Positions 22,334 through 32,869 of a DNA stretch of 64,000 nucleotides are shown here, piece by piece. The stretch covers positions 430,902-494,901 of the forward strand of contig JABYQS010000010.1 in NCBI GenBank assembly GCA_022592435.1, in the 5' to 3' direction. The notes below the pieces were generated by a model that was given only the letters and a program-made list of their open reading frames with translations, did not search any database and was not told the DNA's origin. A program made the translations under genes and the position numbers. Origin of the DNA: Cerioporus squamosus (taxonomy: Eukaryota; Basidiomycota; Agaricomycetes; Polyporales; Polyporaceae). Numbering within the stretch: the stretch's first letter is position 1; each line of letters opens with the position of its first letter.

Positions 22334-23317
22334 GCCGAAGATACGAGCAAAGGAGGACGAGTGCGACCCAGAAAAGCTGCGGACAATAGTGACCGGTGTT
22401 CAAGAAAGACTCCGACTCGACGTAGCGCCCAAAAGTTAGCCCTCCTCTCTTGATGGCGACATTGGCCCTTGGTGCCGAGCGGGATGCGACGCAGTCGAGA
22501 CGGTCCACCACGTCTTCGTCTCATGCCCCGCCTACGCGTCACTCCGGAACAATGCCAAAGAGACCTGATGCGCGAGACGTCCGAACTGCTGAAACCACAC
22601 CCTCCTTTGAGGACGTCATCCTCCACATCACGGCCTCATTGTTCTCGGACGACCCCGACGTATGGCCTCAGTACACCAGCCGATACTACCTCGGCATGTC
22701 ACCAGTCCTCCCGAGAGTAGATGGTGTCGCGGACTCCCTGCCTATACGAAGGTTGCTCGCCCGCATCAACAATGCATGGCAACAGCTTCCATTCGTCTCG
22801 CCGGTCGTATTTGGGGAACAAAGCGAACACATCCTTGCATACACGTCGTACACCCGAGTTTTCCAACTTCCCCCTCATCTCACATCTGTTATGAGACCGT
22901 CCTTACTCAGGATTTGTGACTTTCAGCCTCCGCTTACTCATATAAACACCCTCATAATACTGTCCTACATTTCGTGCTTATCATTGCTTATGGATCGACG
23001 AGGTCATTAGATTACTCTGTTTACCTGAGCTATTACTCATAGCGTAGTCGGTTCAATCAAACTCTGTTCTCTGTTTTGATCGGTGCTCTTCTGCTTATGG
23101 CAACTGTAGTCATCGCGGTGGTTCAATACGCGATGTTCAGTCTGGAAAGCAGTTCATATAGAAAGCGTCAGAGAGCCCGAGCTTAATTACACATGTACAC
23201 TCTACTAAGCTACACAGTCCGAGTCCACGGCAAGGGGCGGTTAGGCAATGCGTACATGAGACCGGCAATAGTACCATAGAGACTGCTTGAAACGCGTTCC
23301 AACTCTTATATGAACTG
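22334..23317. other. Intergenic with retroelement relic
   Basis: About 980 bp between the THOC3 start and the stop of the next minus-strand gene. The first 120 bp must hold the THOC3 promoter. A retrotransposon relic occupies about 22454-22860 (separate entry). The rest, 22860-23317, is AT-richer and shows nothing I can name. Confidence 0.5.
22454..22860 (+). pseudogene. Decayed 3' end of a non-LTR-type reverse transcriptase ORF
   Basis: Frame 3 reads WCRAGCDAVETVHHVFVSCP from about 22472, which has the C-x3-C...H...C pattern of the zinc-binding tail of non-LTR reverse transcriptases (zf-RVT). The match then jumps frames: AYASLRNNAK in the same frame, RDLMRETSELLKPHPPLRT in a second, FSDDPDVWPQYTSRYYLGMS and VLPRVDG in the third, and SIRLAGRIWG (about 22800) in frame 3 again. 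At least three frame changes within 400 bp and no upstream polymerase domain mean it is dead and truncated. It begins only about 120 bp upstream of the THOC3 start codon. Family assignment comes from the zinc pattern and retroelement-like tail, not from a search. Confidence 0.6.
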
Positions 23318-24878
23318 TTACTGATACTCCGGTGGAGGCTCAGTAGCATCACGCAGCTCCAAAACCATCTGCTGCTGCACCGTCCGCATCCTGGCGATAT
23401 CCGTCCGCAGCTCCTCCAGCTGTCCTCGCAACGCAGCCTCCGAGCCGCTCCCGGTGGACCGCATGCTATCCGCACGAGATGGGGCCGCGGAGGAACCGCC
23501 AGACGGTGCGGGTAATGTACCGACAGAAGTAGGCTGTACTCGGACACCGTACTTCGCCGCCAGCGCAGCCTCCATGTCTCGCATGCGGAGGGTCAGCTCC
23601 GCTTCGCGCTCGGCGACCTTCCGCCGAGCGTAACGGGCCATGGAGTTGTCGGGGCCGACGAGACGCGTCTCTTCTCCCGTAACGACTATGCGGGGAAACG
23701 ACTGACTCCCGAGCGAAGGCGGCGCGGGAAAGTCCATGAGAGGGACGGAGTCCGTCGGTGACGGGTCCGTTGAGTGATGTTCGAGATCCTCGTGGAAGCG
23801 GGACGTGGACGAGAGAGATCGGCTGGAGAGAGTAGCATCTCTGTAAGGAAGGAAGGGTGACGCAGATGGAGCCTCGAGCGCAACAGATTCTACGGATGAC
23901 ACATAGCTTCGGGTGTCCACATCGTCCTTCCCATAGAAGCGCTTGTCGTGCTTGAGACTGTCAATGTGGTGGGCGTGGGTCCCACCCGAACGCCGCCTCC
24001 GGCGGATCAGCACGATCCCGAGCACACCGAGCACGACCAGAGCAACCACTCCCGCTATCACCCCACCGATGATGATTGGAATGTTGGGGTGAGCGGCGTT
24101 GGAGGTTTGTGAATCATGGGAACCAGGCGTATTCCCCGTCGATCCACCAGATCCAGTGGCTGAAGAAGAGCCCGCGGTAGAAGTGGTGTCACCTGAGTCA
24201 GAATCCGTTCTACTCAGGACATCAGCCAATTGGTCAAGCGCCAATTCGATAGAATGACATACGTATACTCAGCATAGTCGAACAGCATTCTCGCGTAGCC
24301 GACCGAGCTGATTCGCAGTGTGTGGTTACTCTGGGGTATTGTGCCGCTGTTGAACACCGAGACATTGTAGTGTATGCTGTAGTTCCCCGCGGCGTCCATG
24401 GTGCCATCGACGTCCTGGTAGAACTGACCCGCATGCATTCCGTCAAGCTCGAATGTCATATTCGAGACAGCAATCTCGACGCGGTCTACTTCGGATACGA
24501 TGCAGTATACGCTGATGGAGCTGCCTTTGATCCCCGGACTTCAGCACTAACACTCTGCTAACCCAGTGAAGCGAGATGCATACCTTCGAATGTCAGATCG
24601 ACAGTCCTCGCTGGAGCGTCGTCCTTCGTGCCCACGGAGTCGTGCCAAGTCCCATTCTGGACCTTGCTCGGGTCGGGATTCACCAGCGGACACTCGGAAG
24701 GATCGAACGTACAGGGTGTCCCCTGCGTCCAGTTCCCCGACGGGGAATATACGGGAAGTGCGCCCGTAGCCAAGTCCCCATAGGTATCATCGATGATGAC
24801 AGTCTTGGAAGCAGTCGCAACCAGGCGAGCAGAGAAGATCAGTGCAAAGAAAGTGTGAATGAATGGACGGGTTAGCAT
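23318..24878 (-). CDS. Single-pass membrane protein with lectin-like/serine-rich ectodomain, fungal type
   Basis: Family not named, but this layout is common in Agaricomycetes. Start ATG 24878 gives a signal peptide (MLTRPFIHTFFALIFSARLV, cleavage near ATASK). The ectodomain includes TVIIDDTYGDLATGALPVY, GNWTQGTPCTFDPSECPLV, a GSSISVYCIVSE strand and FELDGMHAGQFYQDVDG, with several N-x-S/T sites. A Ser/Gly/Thr stalk follows, then one membrane helix (IPIIIGGVIAGVVALVVLGV, about 24010-24070) with a RRRRR stop-transfer, and a cytoplasmic tail of about 220 residues ending in a coiled coil (about 23330-23440) and PPPEYQ. Two introns: one ends CAAAG just before the SSISV exon, the other lies at about 24199-24251. 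An earlier in-frame Met (24899) is possible. Function unknown; a cell-surface sensor is a guess from the layout. Confidence 0.75.
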
Positions 24879-27588
24879 GGAACCCGGAGATAGGAACATG
24901 GGGGACAGCAACACGATGGGCTCAGCAAGGCGGCCAGTGTGGAGGAATGGAGGGAACAGCGAAGGTGATACAGCGGGAACGACTCGAAGCCCATAGCGAG
25001 CCAGCAGGTTCACCCAAGGCGACCGAAGCTGTCTAGCTGCTGATAAGTGACAACGTGCCTTGACTTGTACTTGACAGGCTGACTTCTGACTTCACGCATG
25101 GGCGATTCGAGCATTCATTTGCTATACAGGCGCGGCGTGAGTGCGGTCGAATGACAGGTCCCGTCTGTCACGGAGGCCGCCCGCGGCCTCACAGAGGGAT
25201 CCTCGAGAGCTAGGAAAGTGAAGCGTCGTGACGCGCGAGACGTTGAGATCAACATTTCGAGCTGCAATGGAGAGGCGTGCACGACGACCACGGCATCCCG
25301 TGGAAGTCTTGGACGCGAGGTGCCGCCGGCAGAACGCGCACCTGGCGCACGAGCAGCCTCCTCCATTGGTTCTTGCTCCGAAGAGAGCGGAACGTTGAGT
25401 AATGGGCGCAGGTACGGGATCGCCGTGGGGCAGGCTGACTGAATGGAACGCAACCCCAACAAAGCCATGGCCCGGCAGCCCGAATCAACAGCACAAGATC
25501 AGGAAGGAAGACACACCGGCGGCTTGCCCTAAGGCAAGGATGAAGGGTTATGCGCACTGCATGCCTTTCTTCCGGATGGTTATGGGATTGCAGGTCCACT
25601 CGCGTGCAAAAGGAACACTACACTGCATTGAGTTTCGCGGAAGCGAACTGTGGCATTAGCTGCGGCGTGCACGCGAGGGTCGCGGGAGGCTGTCGCCGTC
25701 GGGGCAGTACCACAGCAAGGACGAATTGAGGGAAGAGCTTCTTGAGGACGGGTCCTATGTTTTTCATTGAGTAGAACATTCCTGCGCAGAGGAGGTGATC
25801 TCGTACCTCGGTGCTGGGGCTTACCCGTGCTACGTCATCCTCATATATAGCAGACCGAAGGCGACCTCAGGGAGTCAGCAAGGTTCATATGACTGTGCAT
25901 TGGAATAACATTCCACCCCAGACCAGGCCAGAGCCCGGAGTGAGAACCACCGGTACATTATCGCCTAGAGGCGTGGGCTGAGCATGAGCGCAAGGAACTT
26001 CTAGCGCATAGAAGAAAGTAAGGAAGTACCGCCATAGAGGCAAGCAGAACCCCGAGGCCGAGTGAAGCATACTCACCGGCACTGTATCTCATGAGCTCGG
26101 AGATGCTCATTCAGTGACCGCGCGACCCATACTTCGGTAGCAGGAGTGTGCCGTGTCGACTCGTGTCGACATACGAGCAGACAACAAAATATCCCGAAGA
26201 CCGTTTTCACGAGCCTTGATGTTCAATCCTCACTCCGGTCGATCGCGACCACTGTTGCCGGAGACCTTGAGAACACCTCAACGCAGCCCTACAGATCAAG
26301 TGAAGATGAGTCTAGGGTCAGAAAGCCAGCATGAATACATACTCCTGCGTGCGTTAACGATTGTCGTACAGGCGTAGTCGGCGATCAAACCCCCGGTAGG
26401 AGTAGTTGCATCGTGCTTCGCCATGACCGTCCTAGAACATCGGCTCTTGCAATCTGTATTGATCCTGCATCTTTGGTCCTGCGAGCCACCACCTGCCACC
26501 ACCTCATGGCAGGAGGACCGGAATCCTTGGCGGTCGGAACCGCCGCCGTGCGCCACTCGAAAGCTCGTAAGGTCCTGCATCATCTTTGGGGTGAGCTTAT
26601 GTGGCTGCGGGATCCTCGCCTATTGGTGCGTGCCTTGGACAGGAAGACTGCACAGAAGGCGCAGTATCGCGAAACGTGTACTGCCGGGATAGGGTATGTC
26701 TCCGGCGAGACGGTCGCGGGCTCTCCATCGACGAACTGCCGCTATTCATGGCAAATCGCCCTTGCTTTCCGTCAGAGCGCCCCACGGCACGGGCAGATGA
26801 TCATCTACGACGAGCAGTGCGCAACGGCCTGTATCAGTGGTGGATCGTGCGCCCGGAGCTCAGGTGCCTTGAAGACGTACCGGTATGTACGTACGAGGGA
26901 CTTTTCTGTCGACCTCGGTCGATAGGACAAGGGAAACTTCATGGGGCCGTTGACTATTTGCAGATCGAAGGGACGTGGCGGGCGGTATGGACACGAACGC
27001 TCCGGACATGGCTCACGAGCAAAATGTTTATGACATGAGCATGCGGATCTTGAGCCCCATGGGCGAATGGTTTCGCCGTCCCACCTTCGCCGCCCCTGCA
27101 CCGGGAGTGCGCCCACCGACCGACGGCTGCTAATAGGGTGGCCGTCGCCGGAGGGTAAGTACGGATGAGGGTGCATGCAAGACTGGTCGCCAAAAGCAAG
27201 CAAGCGGATCTGAGACGGCGGCGATGCACCGGGAGTTGTTCTGGCGCAGACTCGCGTGCGAATGGTCGCCGCGCCCTCCGCGCGGCTCGCGCCCTCGGGT
27301 GAAGGAGCAGATGCCAGGCAGATGCAGATGCGCGCGGCCATATCTGCGCAGGGGTCGCGCAACGCCCGCAGGACTGATGACTACGGGCGATGCTGTCAGC
27401 GCGAGTAACGACTGCGTCGATGAGACCGTTCCTTCCGACATCCTGGTGCATTGATGCGTCTGATTTCGTGTTCTACAGGCCGACCTCGGTCATTCTCCTG
27501 TCCCGAGCGGGCGGGAAGCGCTCTGAAAGCTTAAAAGGCTCGGGGACCTCGACACTCGACGATATCATCCCAATATCTCTCGCGAACC
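24879..27588. other. Gene-poor intergenic region
   Basis: 2.7 kb with no gene I can support. Short open frames on both strands overlap each other and show no codon bias, domain or plausible intron links. The longest (about 26954-27451, minus strand) is arginine-rich and looks like a GC-skewed chance frame. The 3' end (about 27520-27588) should hold the epoxide hydrolase promoter, with an A/T-rich CTTAAAAG near 27530. I see no tRNA, long repeat or transposase. Confidence 0.5.
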
Positions 27589-28976
27589 ATGGACCCTGCG
27601 AACCCAGCCAGCTTCAACCACCGCACAGAGCTCCTCGCCACCGGTCGCCGCTATCATTTCGTCGACCAACTGCCCGCCAACTATGACCCCGCCACCACCA
27701 AGACCATCGTATGCGTTCACGGCTTCCCAGACCTCTGGTGGGTGCAGTCTCCGTATCAAGACTTGCCTTGGGGGGTGCTCATGTGCGGGCAGGTACGGCT
27801 GGCGATACCAGATAAAGCCGTGGGTAGACCTTGGCTACCGTGTCGTCGTCCCCGACAAGCTGGGGTATGGGGGAACCGATAAACCGGAGGACCCCATCCA
27901 CTACACCTCAAGGAGGATATCTGACGACATAGCGGCGCTCATGGACCTTCTGCAAATTCCAAAAGCTGTCAGTCGTTTCGCCCCCACCAAGGGTGTGGTA
28001 ATGAGTGCTCACCGTAACGTTACACCCGAACGTATAGGTCATCATCGGACATGATTGGGGTTGCTTCATGGTCTCCCGATTTGCCCTCTGGCATCCCGAT
28101 AGATTGCTGGCGTTAGTTCTGTAAGTTCAATCAGCGCTGTTCTTCCTTACCTCGTGTCGCGCCGCTCACTCCTCGGACCGTGTCCGCTAGTCTCTCGGTG
28201 CCCTTCGTTCCTCCGTCGAAGGAGTACACCTCCCTCGAACAGATGGTCGAGAAGTTCCCGAACTGGGGCTACCAGCTCTATTTCCGGGAGAACAGCACGA
28301 ACGCAGATATCGAGCGATATGTATGCAGACCTCATCTCCGTGATTGCGCCTGCGTCACTGACGATGCTTCTTGGCGTGGCAGCTCCCCAAGTTCTTCAAG
28401 TTGATCTACCGCCGCAGGAAGAACAAGGACTCACCTCTCGCAAAATGGACCCTTCCAGGCGGCCTGAAGGAGGTCCTCGAGTCCAGCGGTATCCACAACG
28501 ACACAGGCTTCCTGACACAGCAGGTGAGAGTAGCATGGCAACGACCACCTTCTCGTGCTGATCTCCCGACCGGTGTCCAGGAATTCGATTACTACGTGTC
28601 TCAGTTCGACAAGAACATGAACGGCCCGCTGAACTATTATCGTACGACGCATTACCGCTTCCAGGAAGAGAAGGGTGAGTTCTAGAGCGGACGTTCTAGA
28701 AGGGATTTGCTCACCGTGATACTATTCGGAACAGACGGTGGGATTATGCCAGCTCCTCGAGCAGACCTCCCCGTGCTCCTTATCGTCGGAAAGGACGACC
28801 CCACGGCGAATAAGAGTGCGCTCGAGGTGACGAAGAAGCTTATCCCTCAGGTGAAGATAGAGCTCATTGATGGCGTTGGACACTGGGTTATGGTGGAGTG
28901 CAAAGATTACATCAACGAGAGCATACCTCGGTTCCTGCAGAGTGCGCTCGCCGGTAACGTCCAAACGAAACTGTGA
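27589..28976 (+). CDS. Soluble epoxide hydrolase (alpha/beta-hydrolase fold)
   Basis: Opens epoxide rings to vicinal diols; in wood-decay fungi such enzymes may act on fatty-acid or lignin-derived epoxides (inference). Start ATG 27589. Exons are joined as VCVHGFPDLW|YGWRYQIKPWV (HGxP oxyanion hole and the DLWYxWRYQ lid start), DKLGYGGTDKPED, VIIGHDWGCFMVSRFA with the Asp nucleophile in HDWG, then the lid with FDKNMNGPLNYYR, where a Tyr can activate the epoxide. The C-terminus has VLLIVGKDDPTA (acid residue) and DGVGHWVMVE (catalytic His). Six introns restore one frame. About 320 residues, normal for the family. Stop TGA 28974-28976. It could alternatively act on fluoroacetate-like haloacids, but the lid Tyr favours an epoxide hydrolase. 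Confidence 0.9.
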
Positions 28977-29720
28977 GCCGAGAGTAGTACGAAGGCTGGC
29001 CGTTGGACCTGTCTCTGAGCCGTGTATGAGCTGACGTCCTAGATGTACATTTAATTATTCCTTAGCTTCGTACTCGGTTTGAGACGTACCAATGGAAAGG
29101 ACATTTCGCATGCCAGACGACAGGAACTTCACCGTGCCTCCAATATATGGAACAGTCGACGCGATGACGCTGGCGGAGGCAATTCTGAACGGAGTTTATG
29201 CCGGTATGTGAAGCCTGATGAGCGTGAATCTATGCTTGAAGGGTGTCGTGCAACTTCAAACCACCATCTTGTGAGATTGAACACAAGACTGCAGGCGGTC
29301 GCAATCGGAGTGGACGCTGGAAGAAGACTGACTCGAGCTCTGCGGGGGCGGCCATAGGAGATAGGATGGCAGGTGGTTCCAGCCAGGCAGTGTAGCAGGC
29401 TGCGGTAGGGTGTGGTTGGACGGAGGGAGCATGGAGGCTGACTCGACCGGATATGGACGATGGGAGTTGCTGACAAATTCGGGCCCGCTGTGCGGTGACG
29501 GCAGACGAGTCGTGGCCGCTGTGTGGCTCGCTTTCCTCATCGCCACTCACGACGACCAACGCCTTCGCCTCGCTATCGTTCTCGCTCCCTTCGTTCGCAT
29601 TCGTGCTTGCTGTCCGTGTCTTCAAAACAGTCACACCTTCACATTCCAGCTGTACGTTTCTCGGCTAAGTCTTTGCGTTGCGCTGTGCTGATCGCATTGT
29701 CTCTCCTCCAGATCTCTATC
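28977..29720. other. Intergenic: epoxide hydrolase 3' region and Btz-like leader
   Basis: About 740 bp. The last 200 bp are an open, uninterrupted frame in register with the downstream gene, ending in CTCCTCCAG just before ATCTCTATC-ATG, which looks like a 3' splice site of a 5'-UTR intron. Nothing else supportable. Confidence 0.45.
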
Positions 29721-32342
29721 ATGCCTATTGCCGTATCCGCCTCGTCTTCCAGGCCCGCTAAGCCGCTCGAGCGGTCCTTCTCTAACCCTGTTCCCCGCAA
29801 GCGGCGTGCCGTGAAGAGGAGAGGTCGTGCCAAGGACGAATTTGAGAGTGATGAAGAGATCGTCCGGGAGGTCAGGACAGACTCGGACACAGACGATGAC
29901 AACTCCTCCATTGATTCCGACTCCGACTCAGAGTCCTCCTCCGATCTCCACGCAGATGCCCATTCTGAAGTGGTGACACCAAGCACTACTCAAAGCCCTC
30001 CTCCCGTCGAGTTGGACCGGCTCTCGAACGGTGCTGCGAAGGACCCCTCAAACAGCCACGCCGGCATCTTCGCTGATGCCACCAACTGGGCTGAGATGGT
30101 TGCTGGGGAGGCTGAGAATGGTGCGGCTGACCTCCCTGTCATCGATTTCGCAGACATGGGTACAAGTCGTCTCGAACCCCGTGCTCCGTCTCCTGCTCGT
30201 CGTTCCCGCAAAAGTCACAAAGGAGGGAAGAAGTCGTCCGCGGCTCGTTCGACTTCGGCTCCTCCCCGTGCTCCTTCCCCCGCTCCAGACTCTGTACCCC
30301 AGCCTGAGCCCGCTGAAGAGGCACGCGGAGAGGATGACGAACCAGTGGCGTCCACCTCCCACGCACCTCCCCATGCCGCTTTCCCCTCGCACTCGCGTGG
30401 ACAGTCCGCCCGCCAGGCCTACCAGCAGCGCCTTGAGAATGATCCTTCCTATGTTCCCAAGGTAGGAGAGTTCTGGGGCCATGACGACCGTCTGTTGGAC
30501 AAGGACCTGCGCAGTCTGAGTGGATGGTGGAGAGGCCGTTGGCAATCCCGAGGTCGTGGGCGTGGTGCTCTCAACATGCGCGGTCGTGGTCGCGGGTTTT
30601 TCCCCGGGGGTCCCAACCGTCTGTCTCCCCAGGACGAGGATGGCGCACAGGACGAACAAGCCGAGGTACCACCCTCGGAGAGACAGTGGACGCATGATGG
30701 ATTTGAGGAGATGAAGAAGCGGGATGAACGTCGACGTGCGCTCCAGGAACAGCAGCAGCAGCAAAACGCTCCTTTGCCACAAAGAGGCTTTGGCTTCCGC
30801 GGAAGGGGCTTTGTACCTGCGAGAGGGCGCGGCTTTGGTCGCGGCGCCTCTTTCTCGCCAACGACATCATCGCATCGCCCAACTCCGTCCAACGTGTCAA
30901 TGGGAGAGCGGGTCTGGTACGCGCAGAAGCCCGAACGGATGTGGACCAAGCAGCACGATATCTTCCTCTACAGCGACCTCGCTACTAAGCCCCGGCCAGG
31001 AGTTGGGCCCGGTGTAAGGGTCAAGCTTCCTGGTGGGAAAACGCCACTCATCGTCAGGCTTCCTCCACGTTCTGCTGCTGCAAGGGCCTCGGGTCAATTT
31101 GAAGAGGCGCATCCCGTCCTCGCTGATTCAGACAAGCCGATCGTTGTCAGGATTCCCGCCGCTCCGGGGAAGGCTACAGCTCCCGACAAGTCCACTGCAC
31201 AGGTTCAGCCAGCCAAGGAATCGGCGGAAACGGTGGAAGAGCTCTCCATCGAAGAGGTCTTCACCGTTCGGCCAAACGCGATCCCGAACCGTCGTGTCGA
31301 CTTGTCTCTGCCGTCATCGTCGCAGGCCGGCTCAGTCCCCGATGTTGCATCTTCGCCGCCACCGCCATCCCAAAGCGCGCCGCAGTCCGCTGTGGAGGAT
31401 GTCCGCCATCCCATCGAGCAACTCACGACGCTTCCTATGGCCGACGGTCGCTCGTCACCCAGTGTACAAATACAGGAAACCATCCTCCGGCATCCTCCTA
31501 CCTCCGACGCAGGGAGCTCTGGCCTGTCTGCGTCTGGTGAGGTGCCGGACGCGGTACCTCCGGTGCTCCATCCTCTGCAAACGAGCTTTTCTCCAGCGCC
31601 GCCGCCAACCTCGCCGCCATATGGGTCACCGTATGGCTATGCCCCTGCTCTCCCCCCGGGCGTTGCGGTCAACCATCAGGGTATGGCATACGACTACGCC
31701 ACTGGGCGTCCAGTGTACATTCAGCCGACTCCGCCACCCATGTATACTCCTCGGCCAATGATGCACGCGCATCATCCTTCGCTCGGGGTCCCATTCGTTC
31801 CCTCGCACCTCCGTCACCACTCGGCTGCTTCTCCCGACTTCCTTGCGCACCCCCAGCCACCCCATACACCCCTCTCGTCTTTCGTCGATCCTAGGACCGG
31901 CGTGCCTATATTTGCCCCTGCTCGGCAGAGTAGCCGCATTGAGATACGGGCGCCTACTGATGCTGCGGGCAGTCAGAAGCCATCGCGGCCCACTCACCAG
32001 CGCAGCAGTCTATCGAGCTCGGTCGCCTTCGCTGCTACGGAAGACTCCCAGGAATCTTCCTACTTCCCGCAGCAGCCTGACACGTCCGAGGGTTCCGCGC
32101 AACAGCAGGACGAGGTGCAACAACCACCTCAAGATCCAGGCCATGCTCATGCGTCGTCCATGGACTCTGTGGTTGCATATGCACCATACCCCCAATACTA
32201 CTACCCTGAGCAGTACGGCTATGTGCCGTACATGGATATGTCACAACAGCCCGTGCACTACGAGATGTACGCTCCGCAACCACCGCCGGAGCAGGCTCAT
32301 GGTCACCATCACCCCCCCTCTCAACCGATAGTCTACTATTAG
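29721..32342 (+). CDS. Exon-junction complex factor Btz/CASC3 (MLN51)-like
   Basis: Shuttling RNA-binding component that clamps eIF4A3 on spliced mRNA; in the EJC core with Y14 and Mago. An unbroken single exon of 873 codons from ATG 29721. The N-terminus is acidic and serine-rich (SDSDTDD, SSDSD runs). The diagnostic SELOR/Btz domain lies near residues 240-330: DPSYVPKVGEFWGHDDRLLD, LSGWWRGRWQSRGRGRG, and ERQWTHDGFEEMKKRDE; the G-x-F-W-x-H-D-D-R and W-x-H-D pairs are the family signature. RG-rich motifs (GRGRG, FRGRGFVPARGRGFGRG) follow, then a Gln-rich and Pro/Tyr-rich C-terminus ending QPIVYY. Fungal Btz proteins are often much shorter, so the long disordered tail is notable. Start chosen because CTCCTCCAG just upstream looks like a 3' splice site. 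Confidence 0.87.
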   Translation: MPIAVSASSSRPAKPLERSFSNPVPRKRRAVKRRGRAKDEFESDEEIVREVRTDSDTDDDNSSIDSDSDSESSSDLHADAHSEVVTPSTTQSPPPVELDRLSNGAAKDPSNSHAGIFADATNWAEMVAGEAENGAADLPVIDFADMGTSRLEPRAPSPARRSRKSHKGGKKSSAARSTSAPPRAPSPAPDSVPQPEPAEEARGEDDEPVASTSHAPPHAAFPSHSRGQSARQAYQQRLENDPSYVPKVGEFWGHDDRLLDKDLRSLSGWWRGRWQSRGRGRGALNMRGRGRGFFPGGPNRLSPQDEDGAQDEQAEVPPSERQWTHDGFEEMKKRDERRRALQEQQQQQNAPLPQRGFGFRGRGFVPARGRGFGRGASFSPTTSSHRPTPSNVSMGERVWYAQKPERMWTKQHDIFLYSDLATKPRPGVGPGVRVKLPGGKTPLIVRLPPRSAAARASGQFEEAHPVLADSDKPIVVRIPAAPGKATAPDKSTAQVQPAKESAETVEELSIEEVFTVRPNAIPNRRVDLSLPSSSQAGSVPDVASSPPPPSQSAPQSAVEDVRHPIEQLTTLPMADGRSSPSVQIQETILRHPPTSDAGSSGLSASGEVPDAVPPVLHPLQTSFSPAPPPTSPPYGSPYGYAPALPPGVAVNHQGMAYDYATGRPVYIQPTPPPMYTPRPMMHAHHPSLGVPFVPSHLRHHSAASPDFLAHPQPPHTPLSSFVDPRTGVPIFAPARQSSRIEIRAPTDAAGSQKPSRPTHQRSSLSSSVAFAATEDSQESSYFPQQPDTSEGSAQQQDEVQQPPQDPGHAHASSMDSVVAYAPYPQYYYPEQYGYVPYMDMSQQPVHYEMYAPQPPPEQAHGHHHPPSQPIVYY

Positions 32343-32869
32343 TCGTTCTGCGTCTCACTCGTGTCCGTTCGTCTCGAACTTGCTCTGTCATGCTCAGTAT
32401 ACACGTTCGGACGACCTCGCTTCGGGCACACTGTTCCCCCTCATCTCATCTCTTTCCTACCCCGCATCTCCATCACCCATCGTCCCTCATATCTTCTGCG
32501 CCGCATTGTTGCTTCGTTGCTCTCCACTGCTCAGGTCCTGTGTCACGTACCTCGTCTGCGATTCCCTCTATGGGTGATACTATGTCATAATTTCATGCCA
32601 TTACATTACGTGTGCTTCTTTGCCATGTCGTTACGATTTCTTCGATAGCTTCGGTCTATACGTAGTATACATATATCTCTGGTACCTCCGACGCGCATTT
32701 GTTCTCCGTTCTCATCGGCCGTATGTAGTAAATCATATAGGCCCGCTCCATTCGTATGTTATAACTCACAGTACAGTGTGCAAGCGGTAGAGAGGTCTAT
32801 GTAGTTGTTCTTTCGGTCTCTAACCGTACGACCGCTGGATTTGGCTTGACCGAGGCGACGCCGATGCCT
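32343..32869. other. Convergent 3' intergenic region
   Basis: About 530 bp between two convergent stops. Plus strand pyrimidine-rich at its start, AT-rich towards 32700. Should be both 3' UTRs. No gene seen. Confidence 0.5.

Noticed and set aside
26954..27451. 165-codon arginine-rich ORF on the minus strand
   Set aside because: GC-skewed chance frame without domain, and overlapping frames are equally open.
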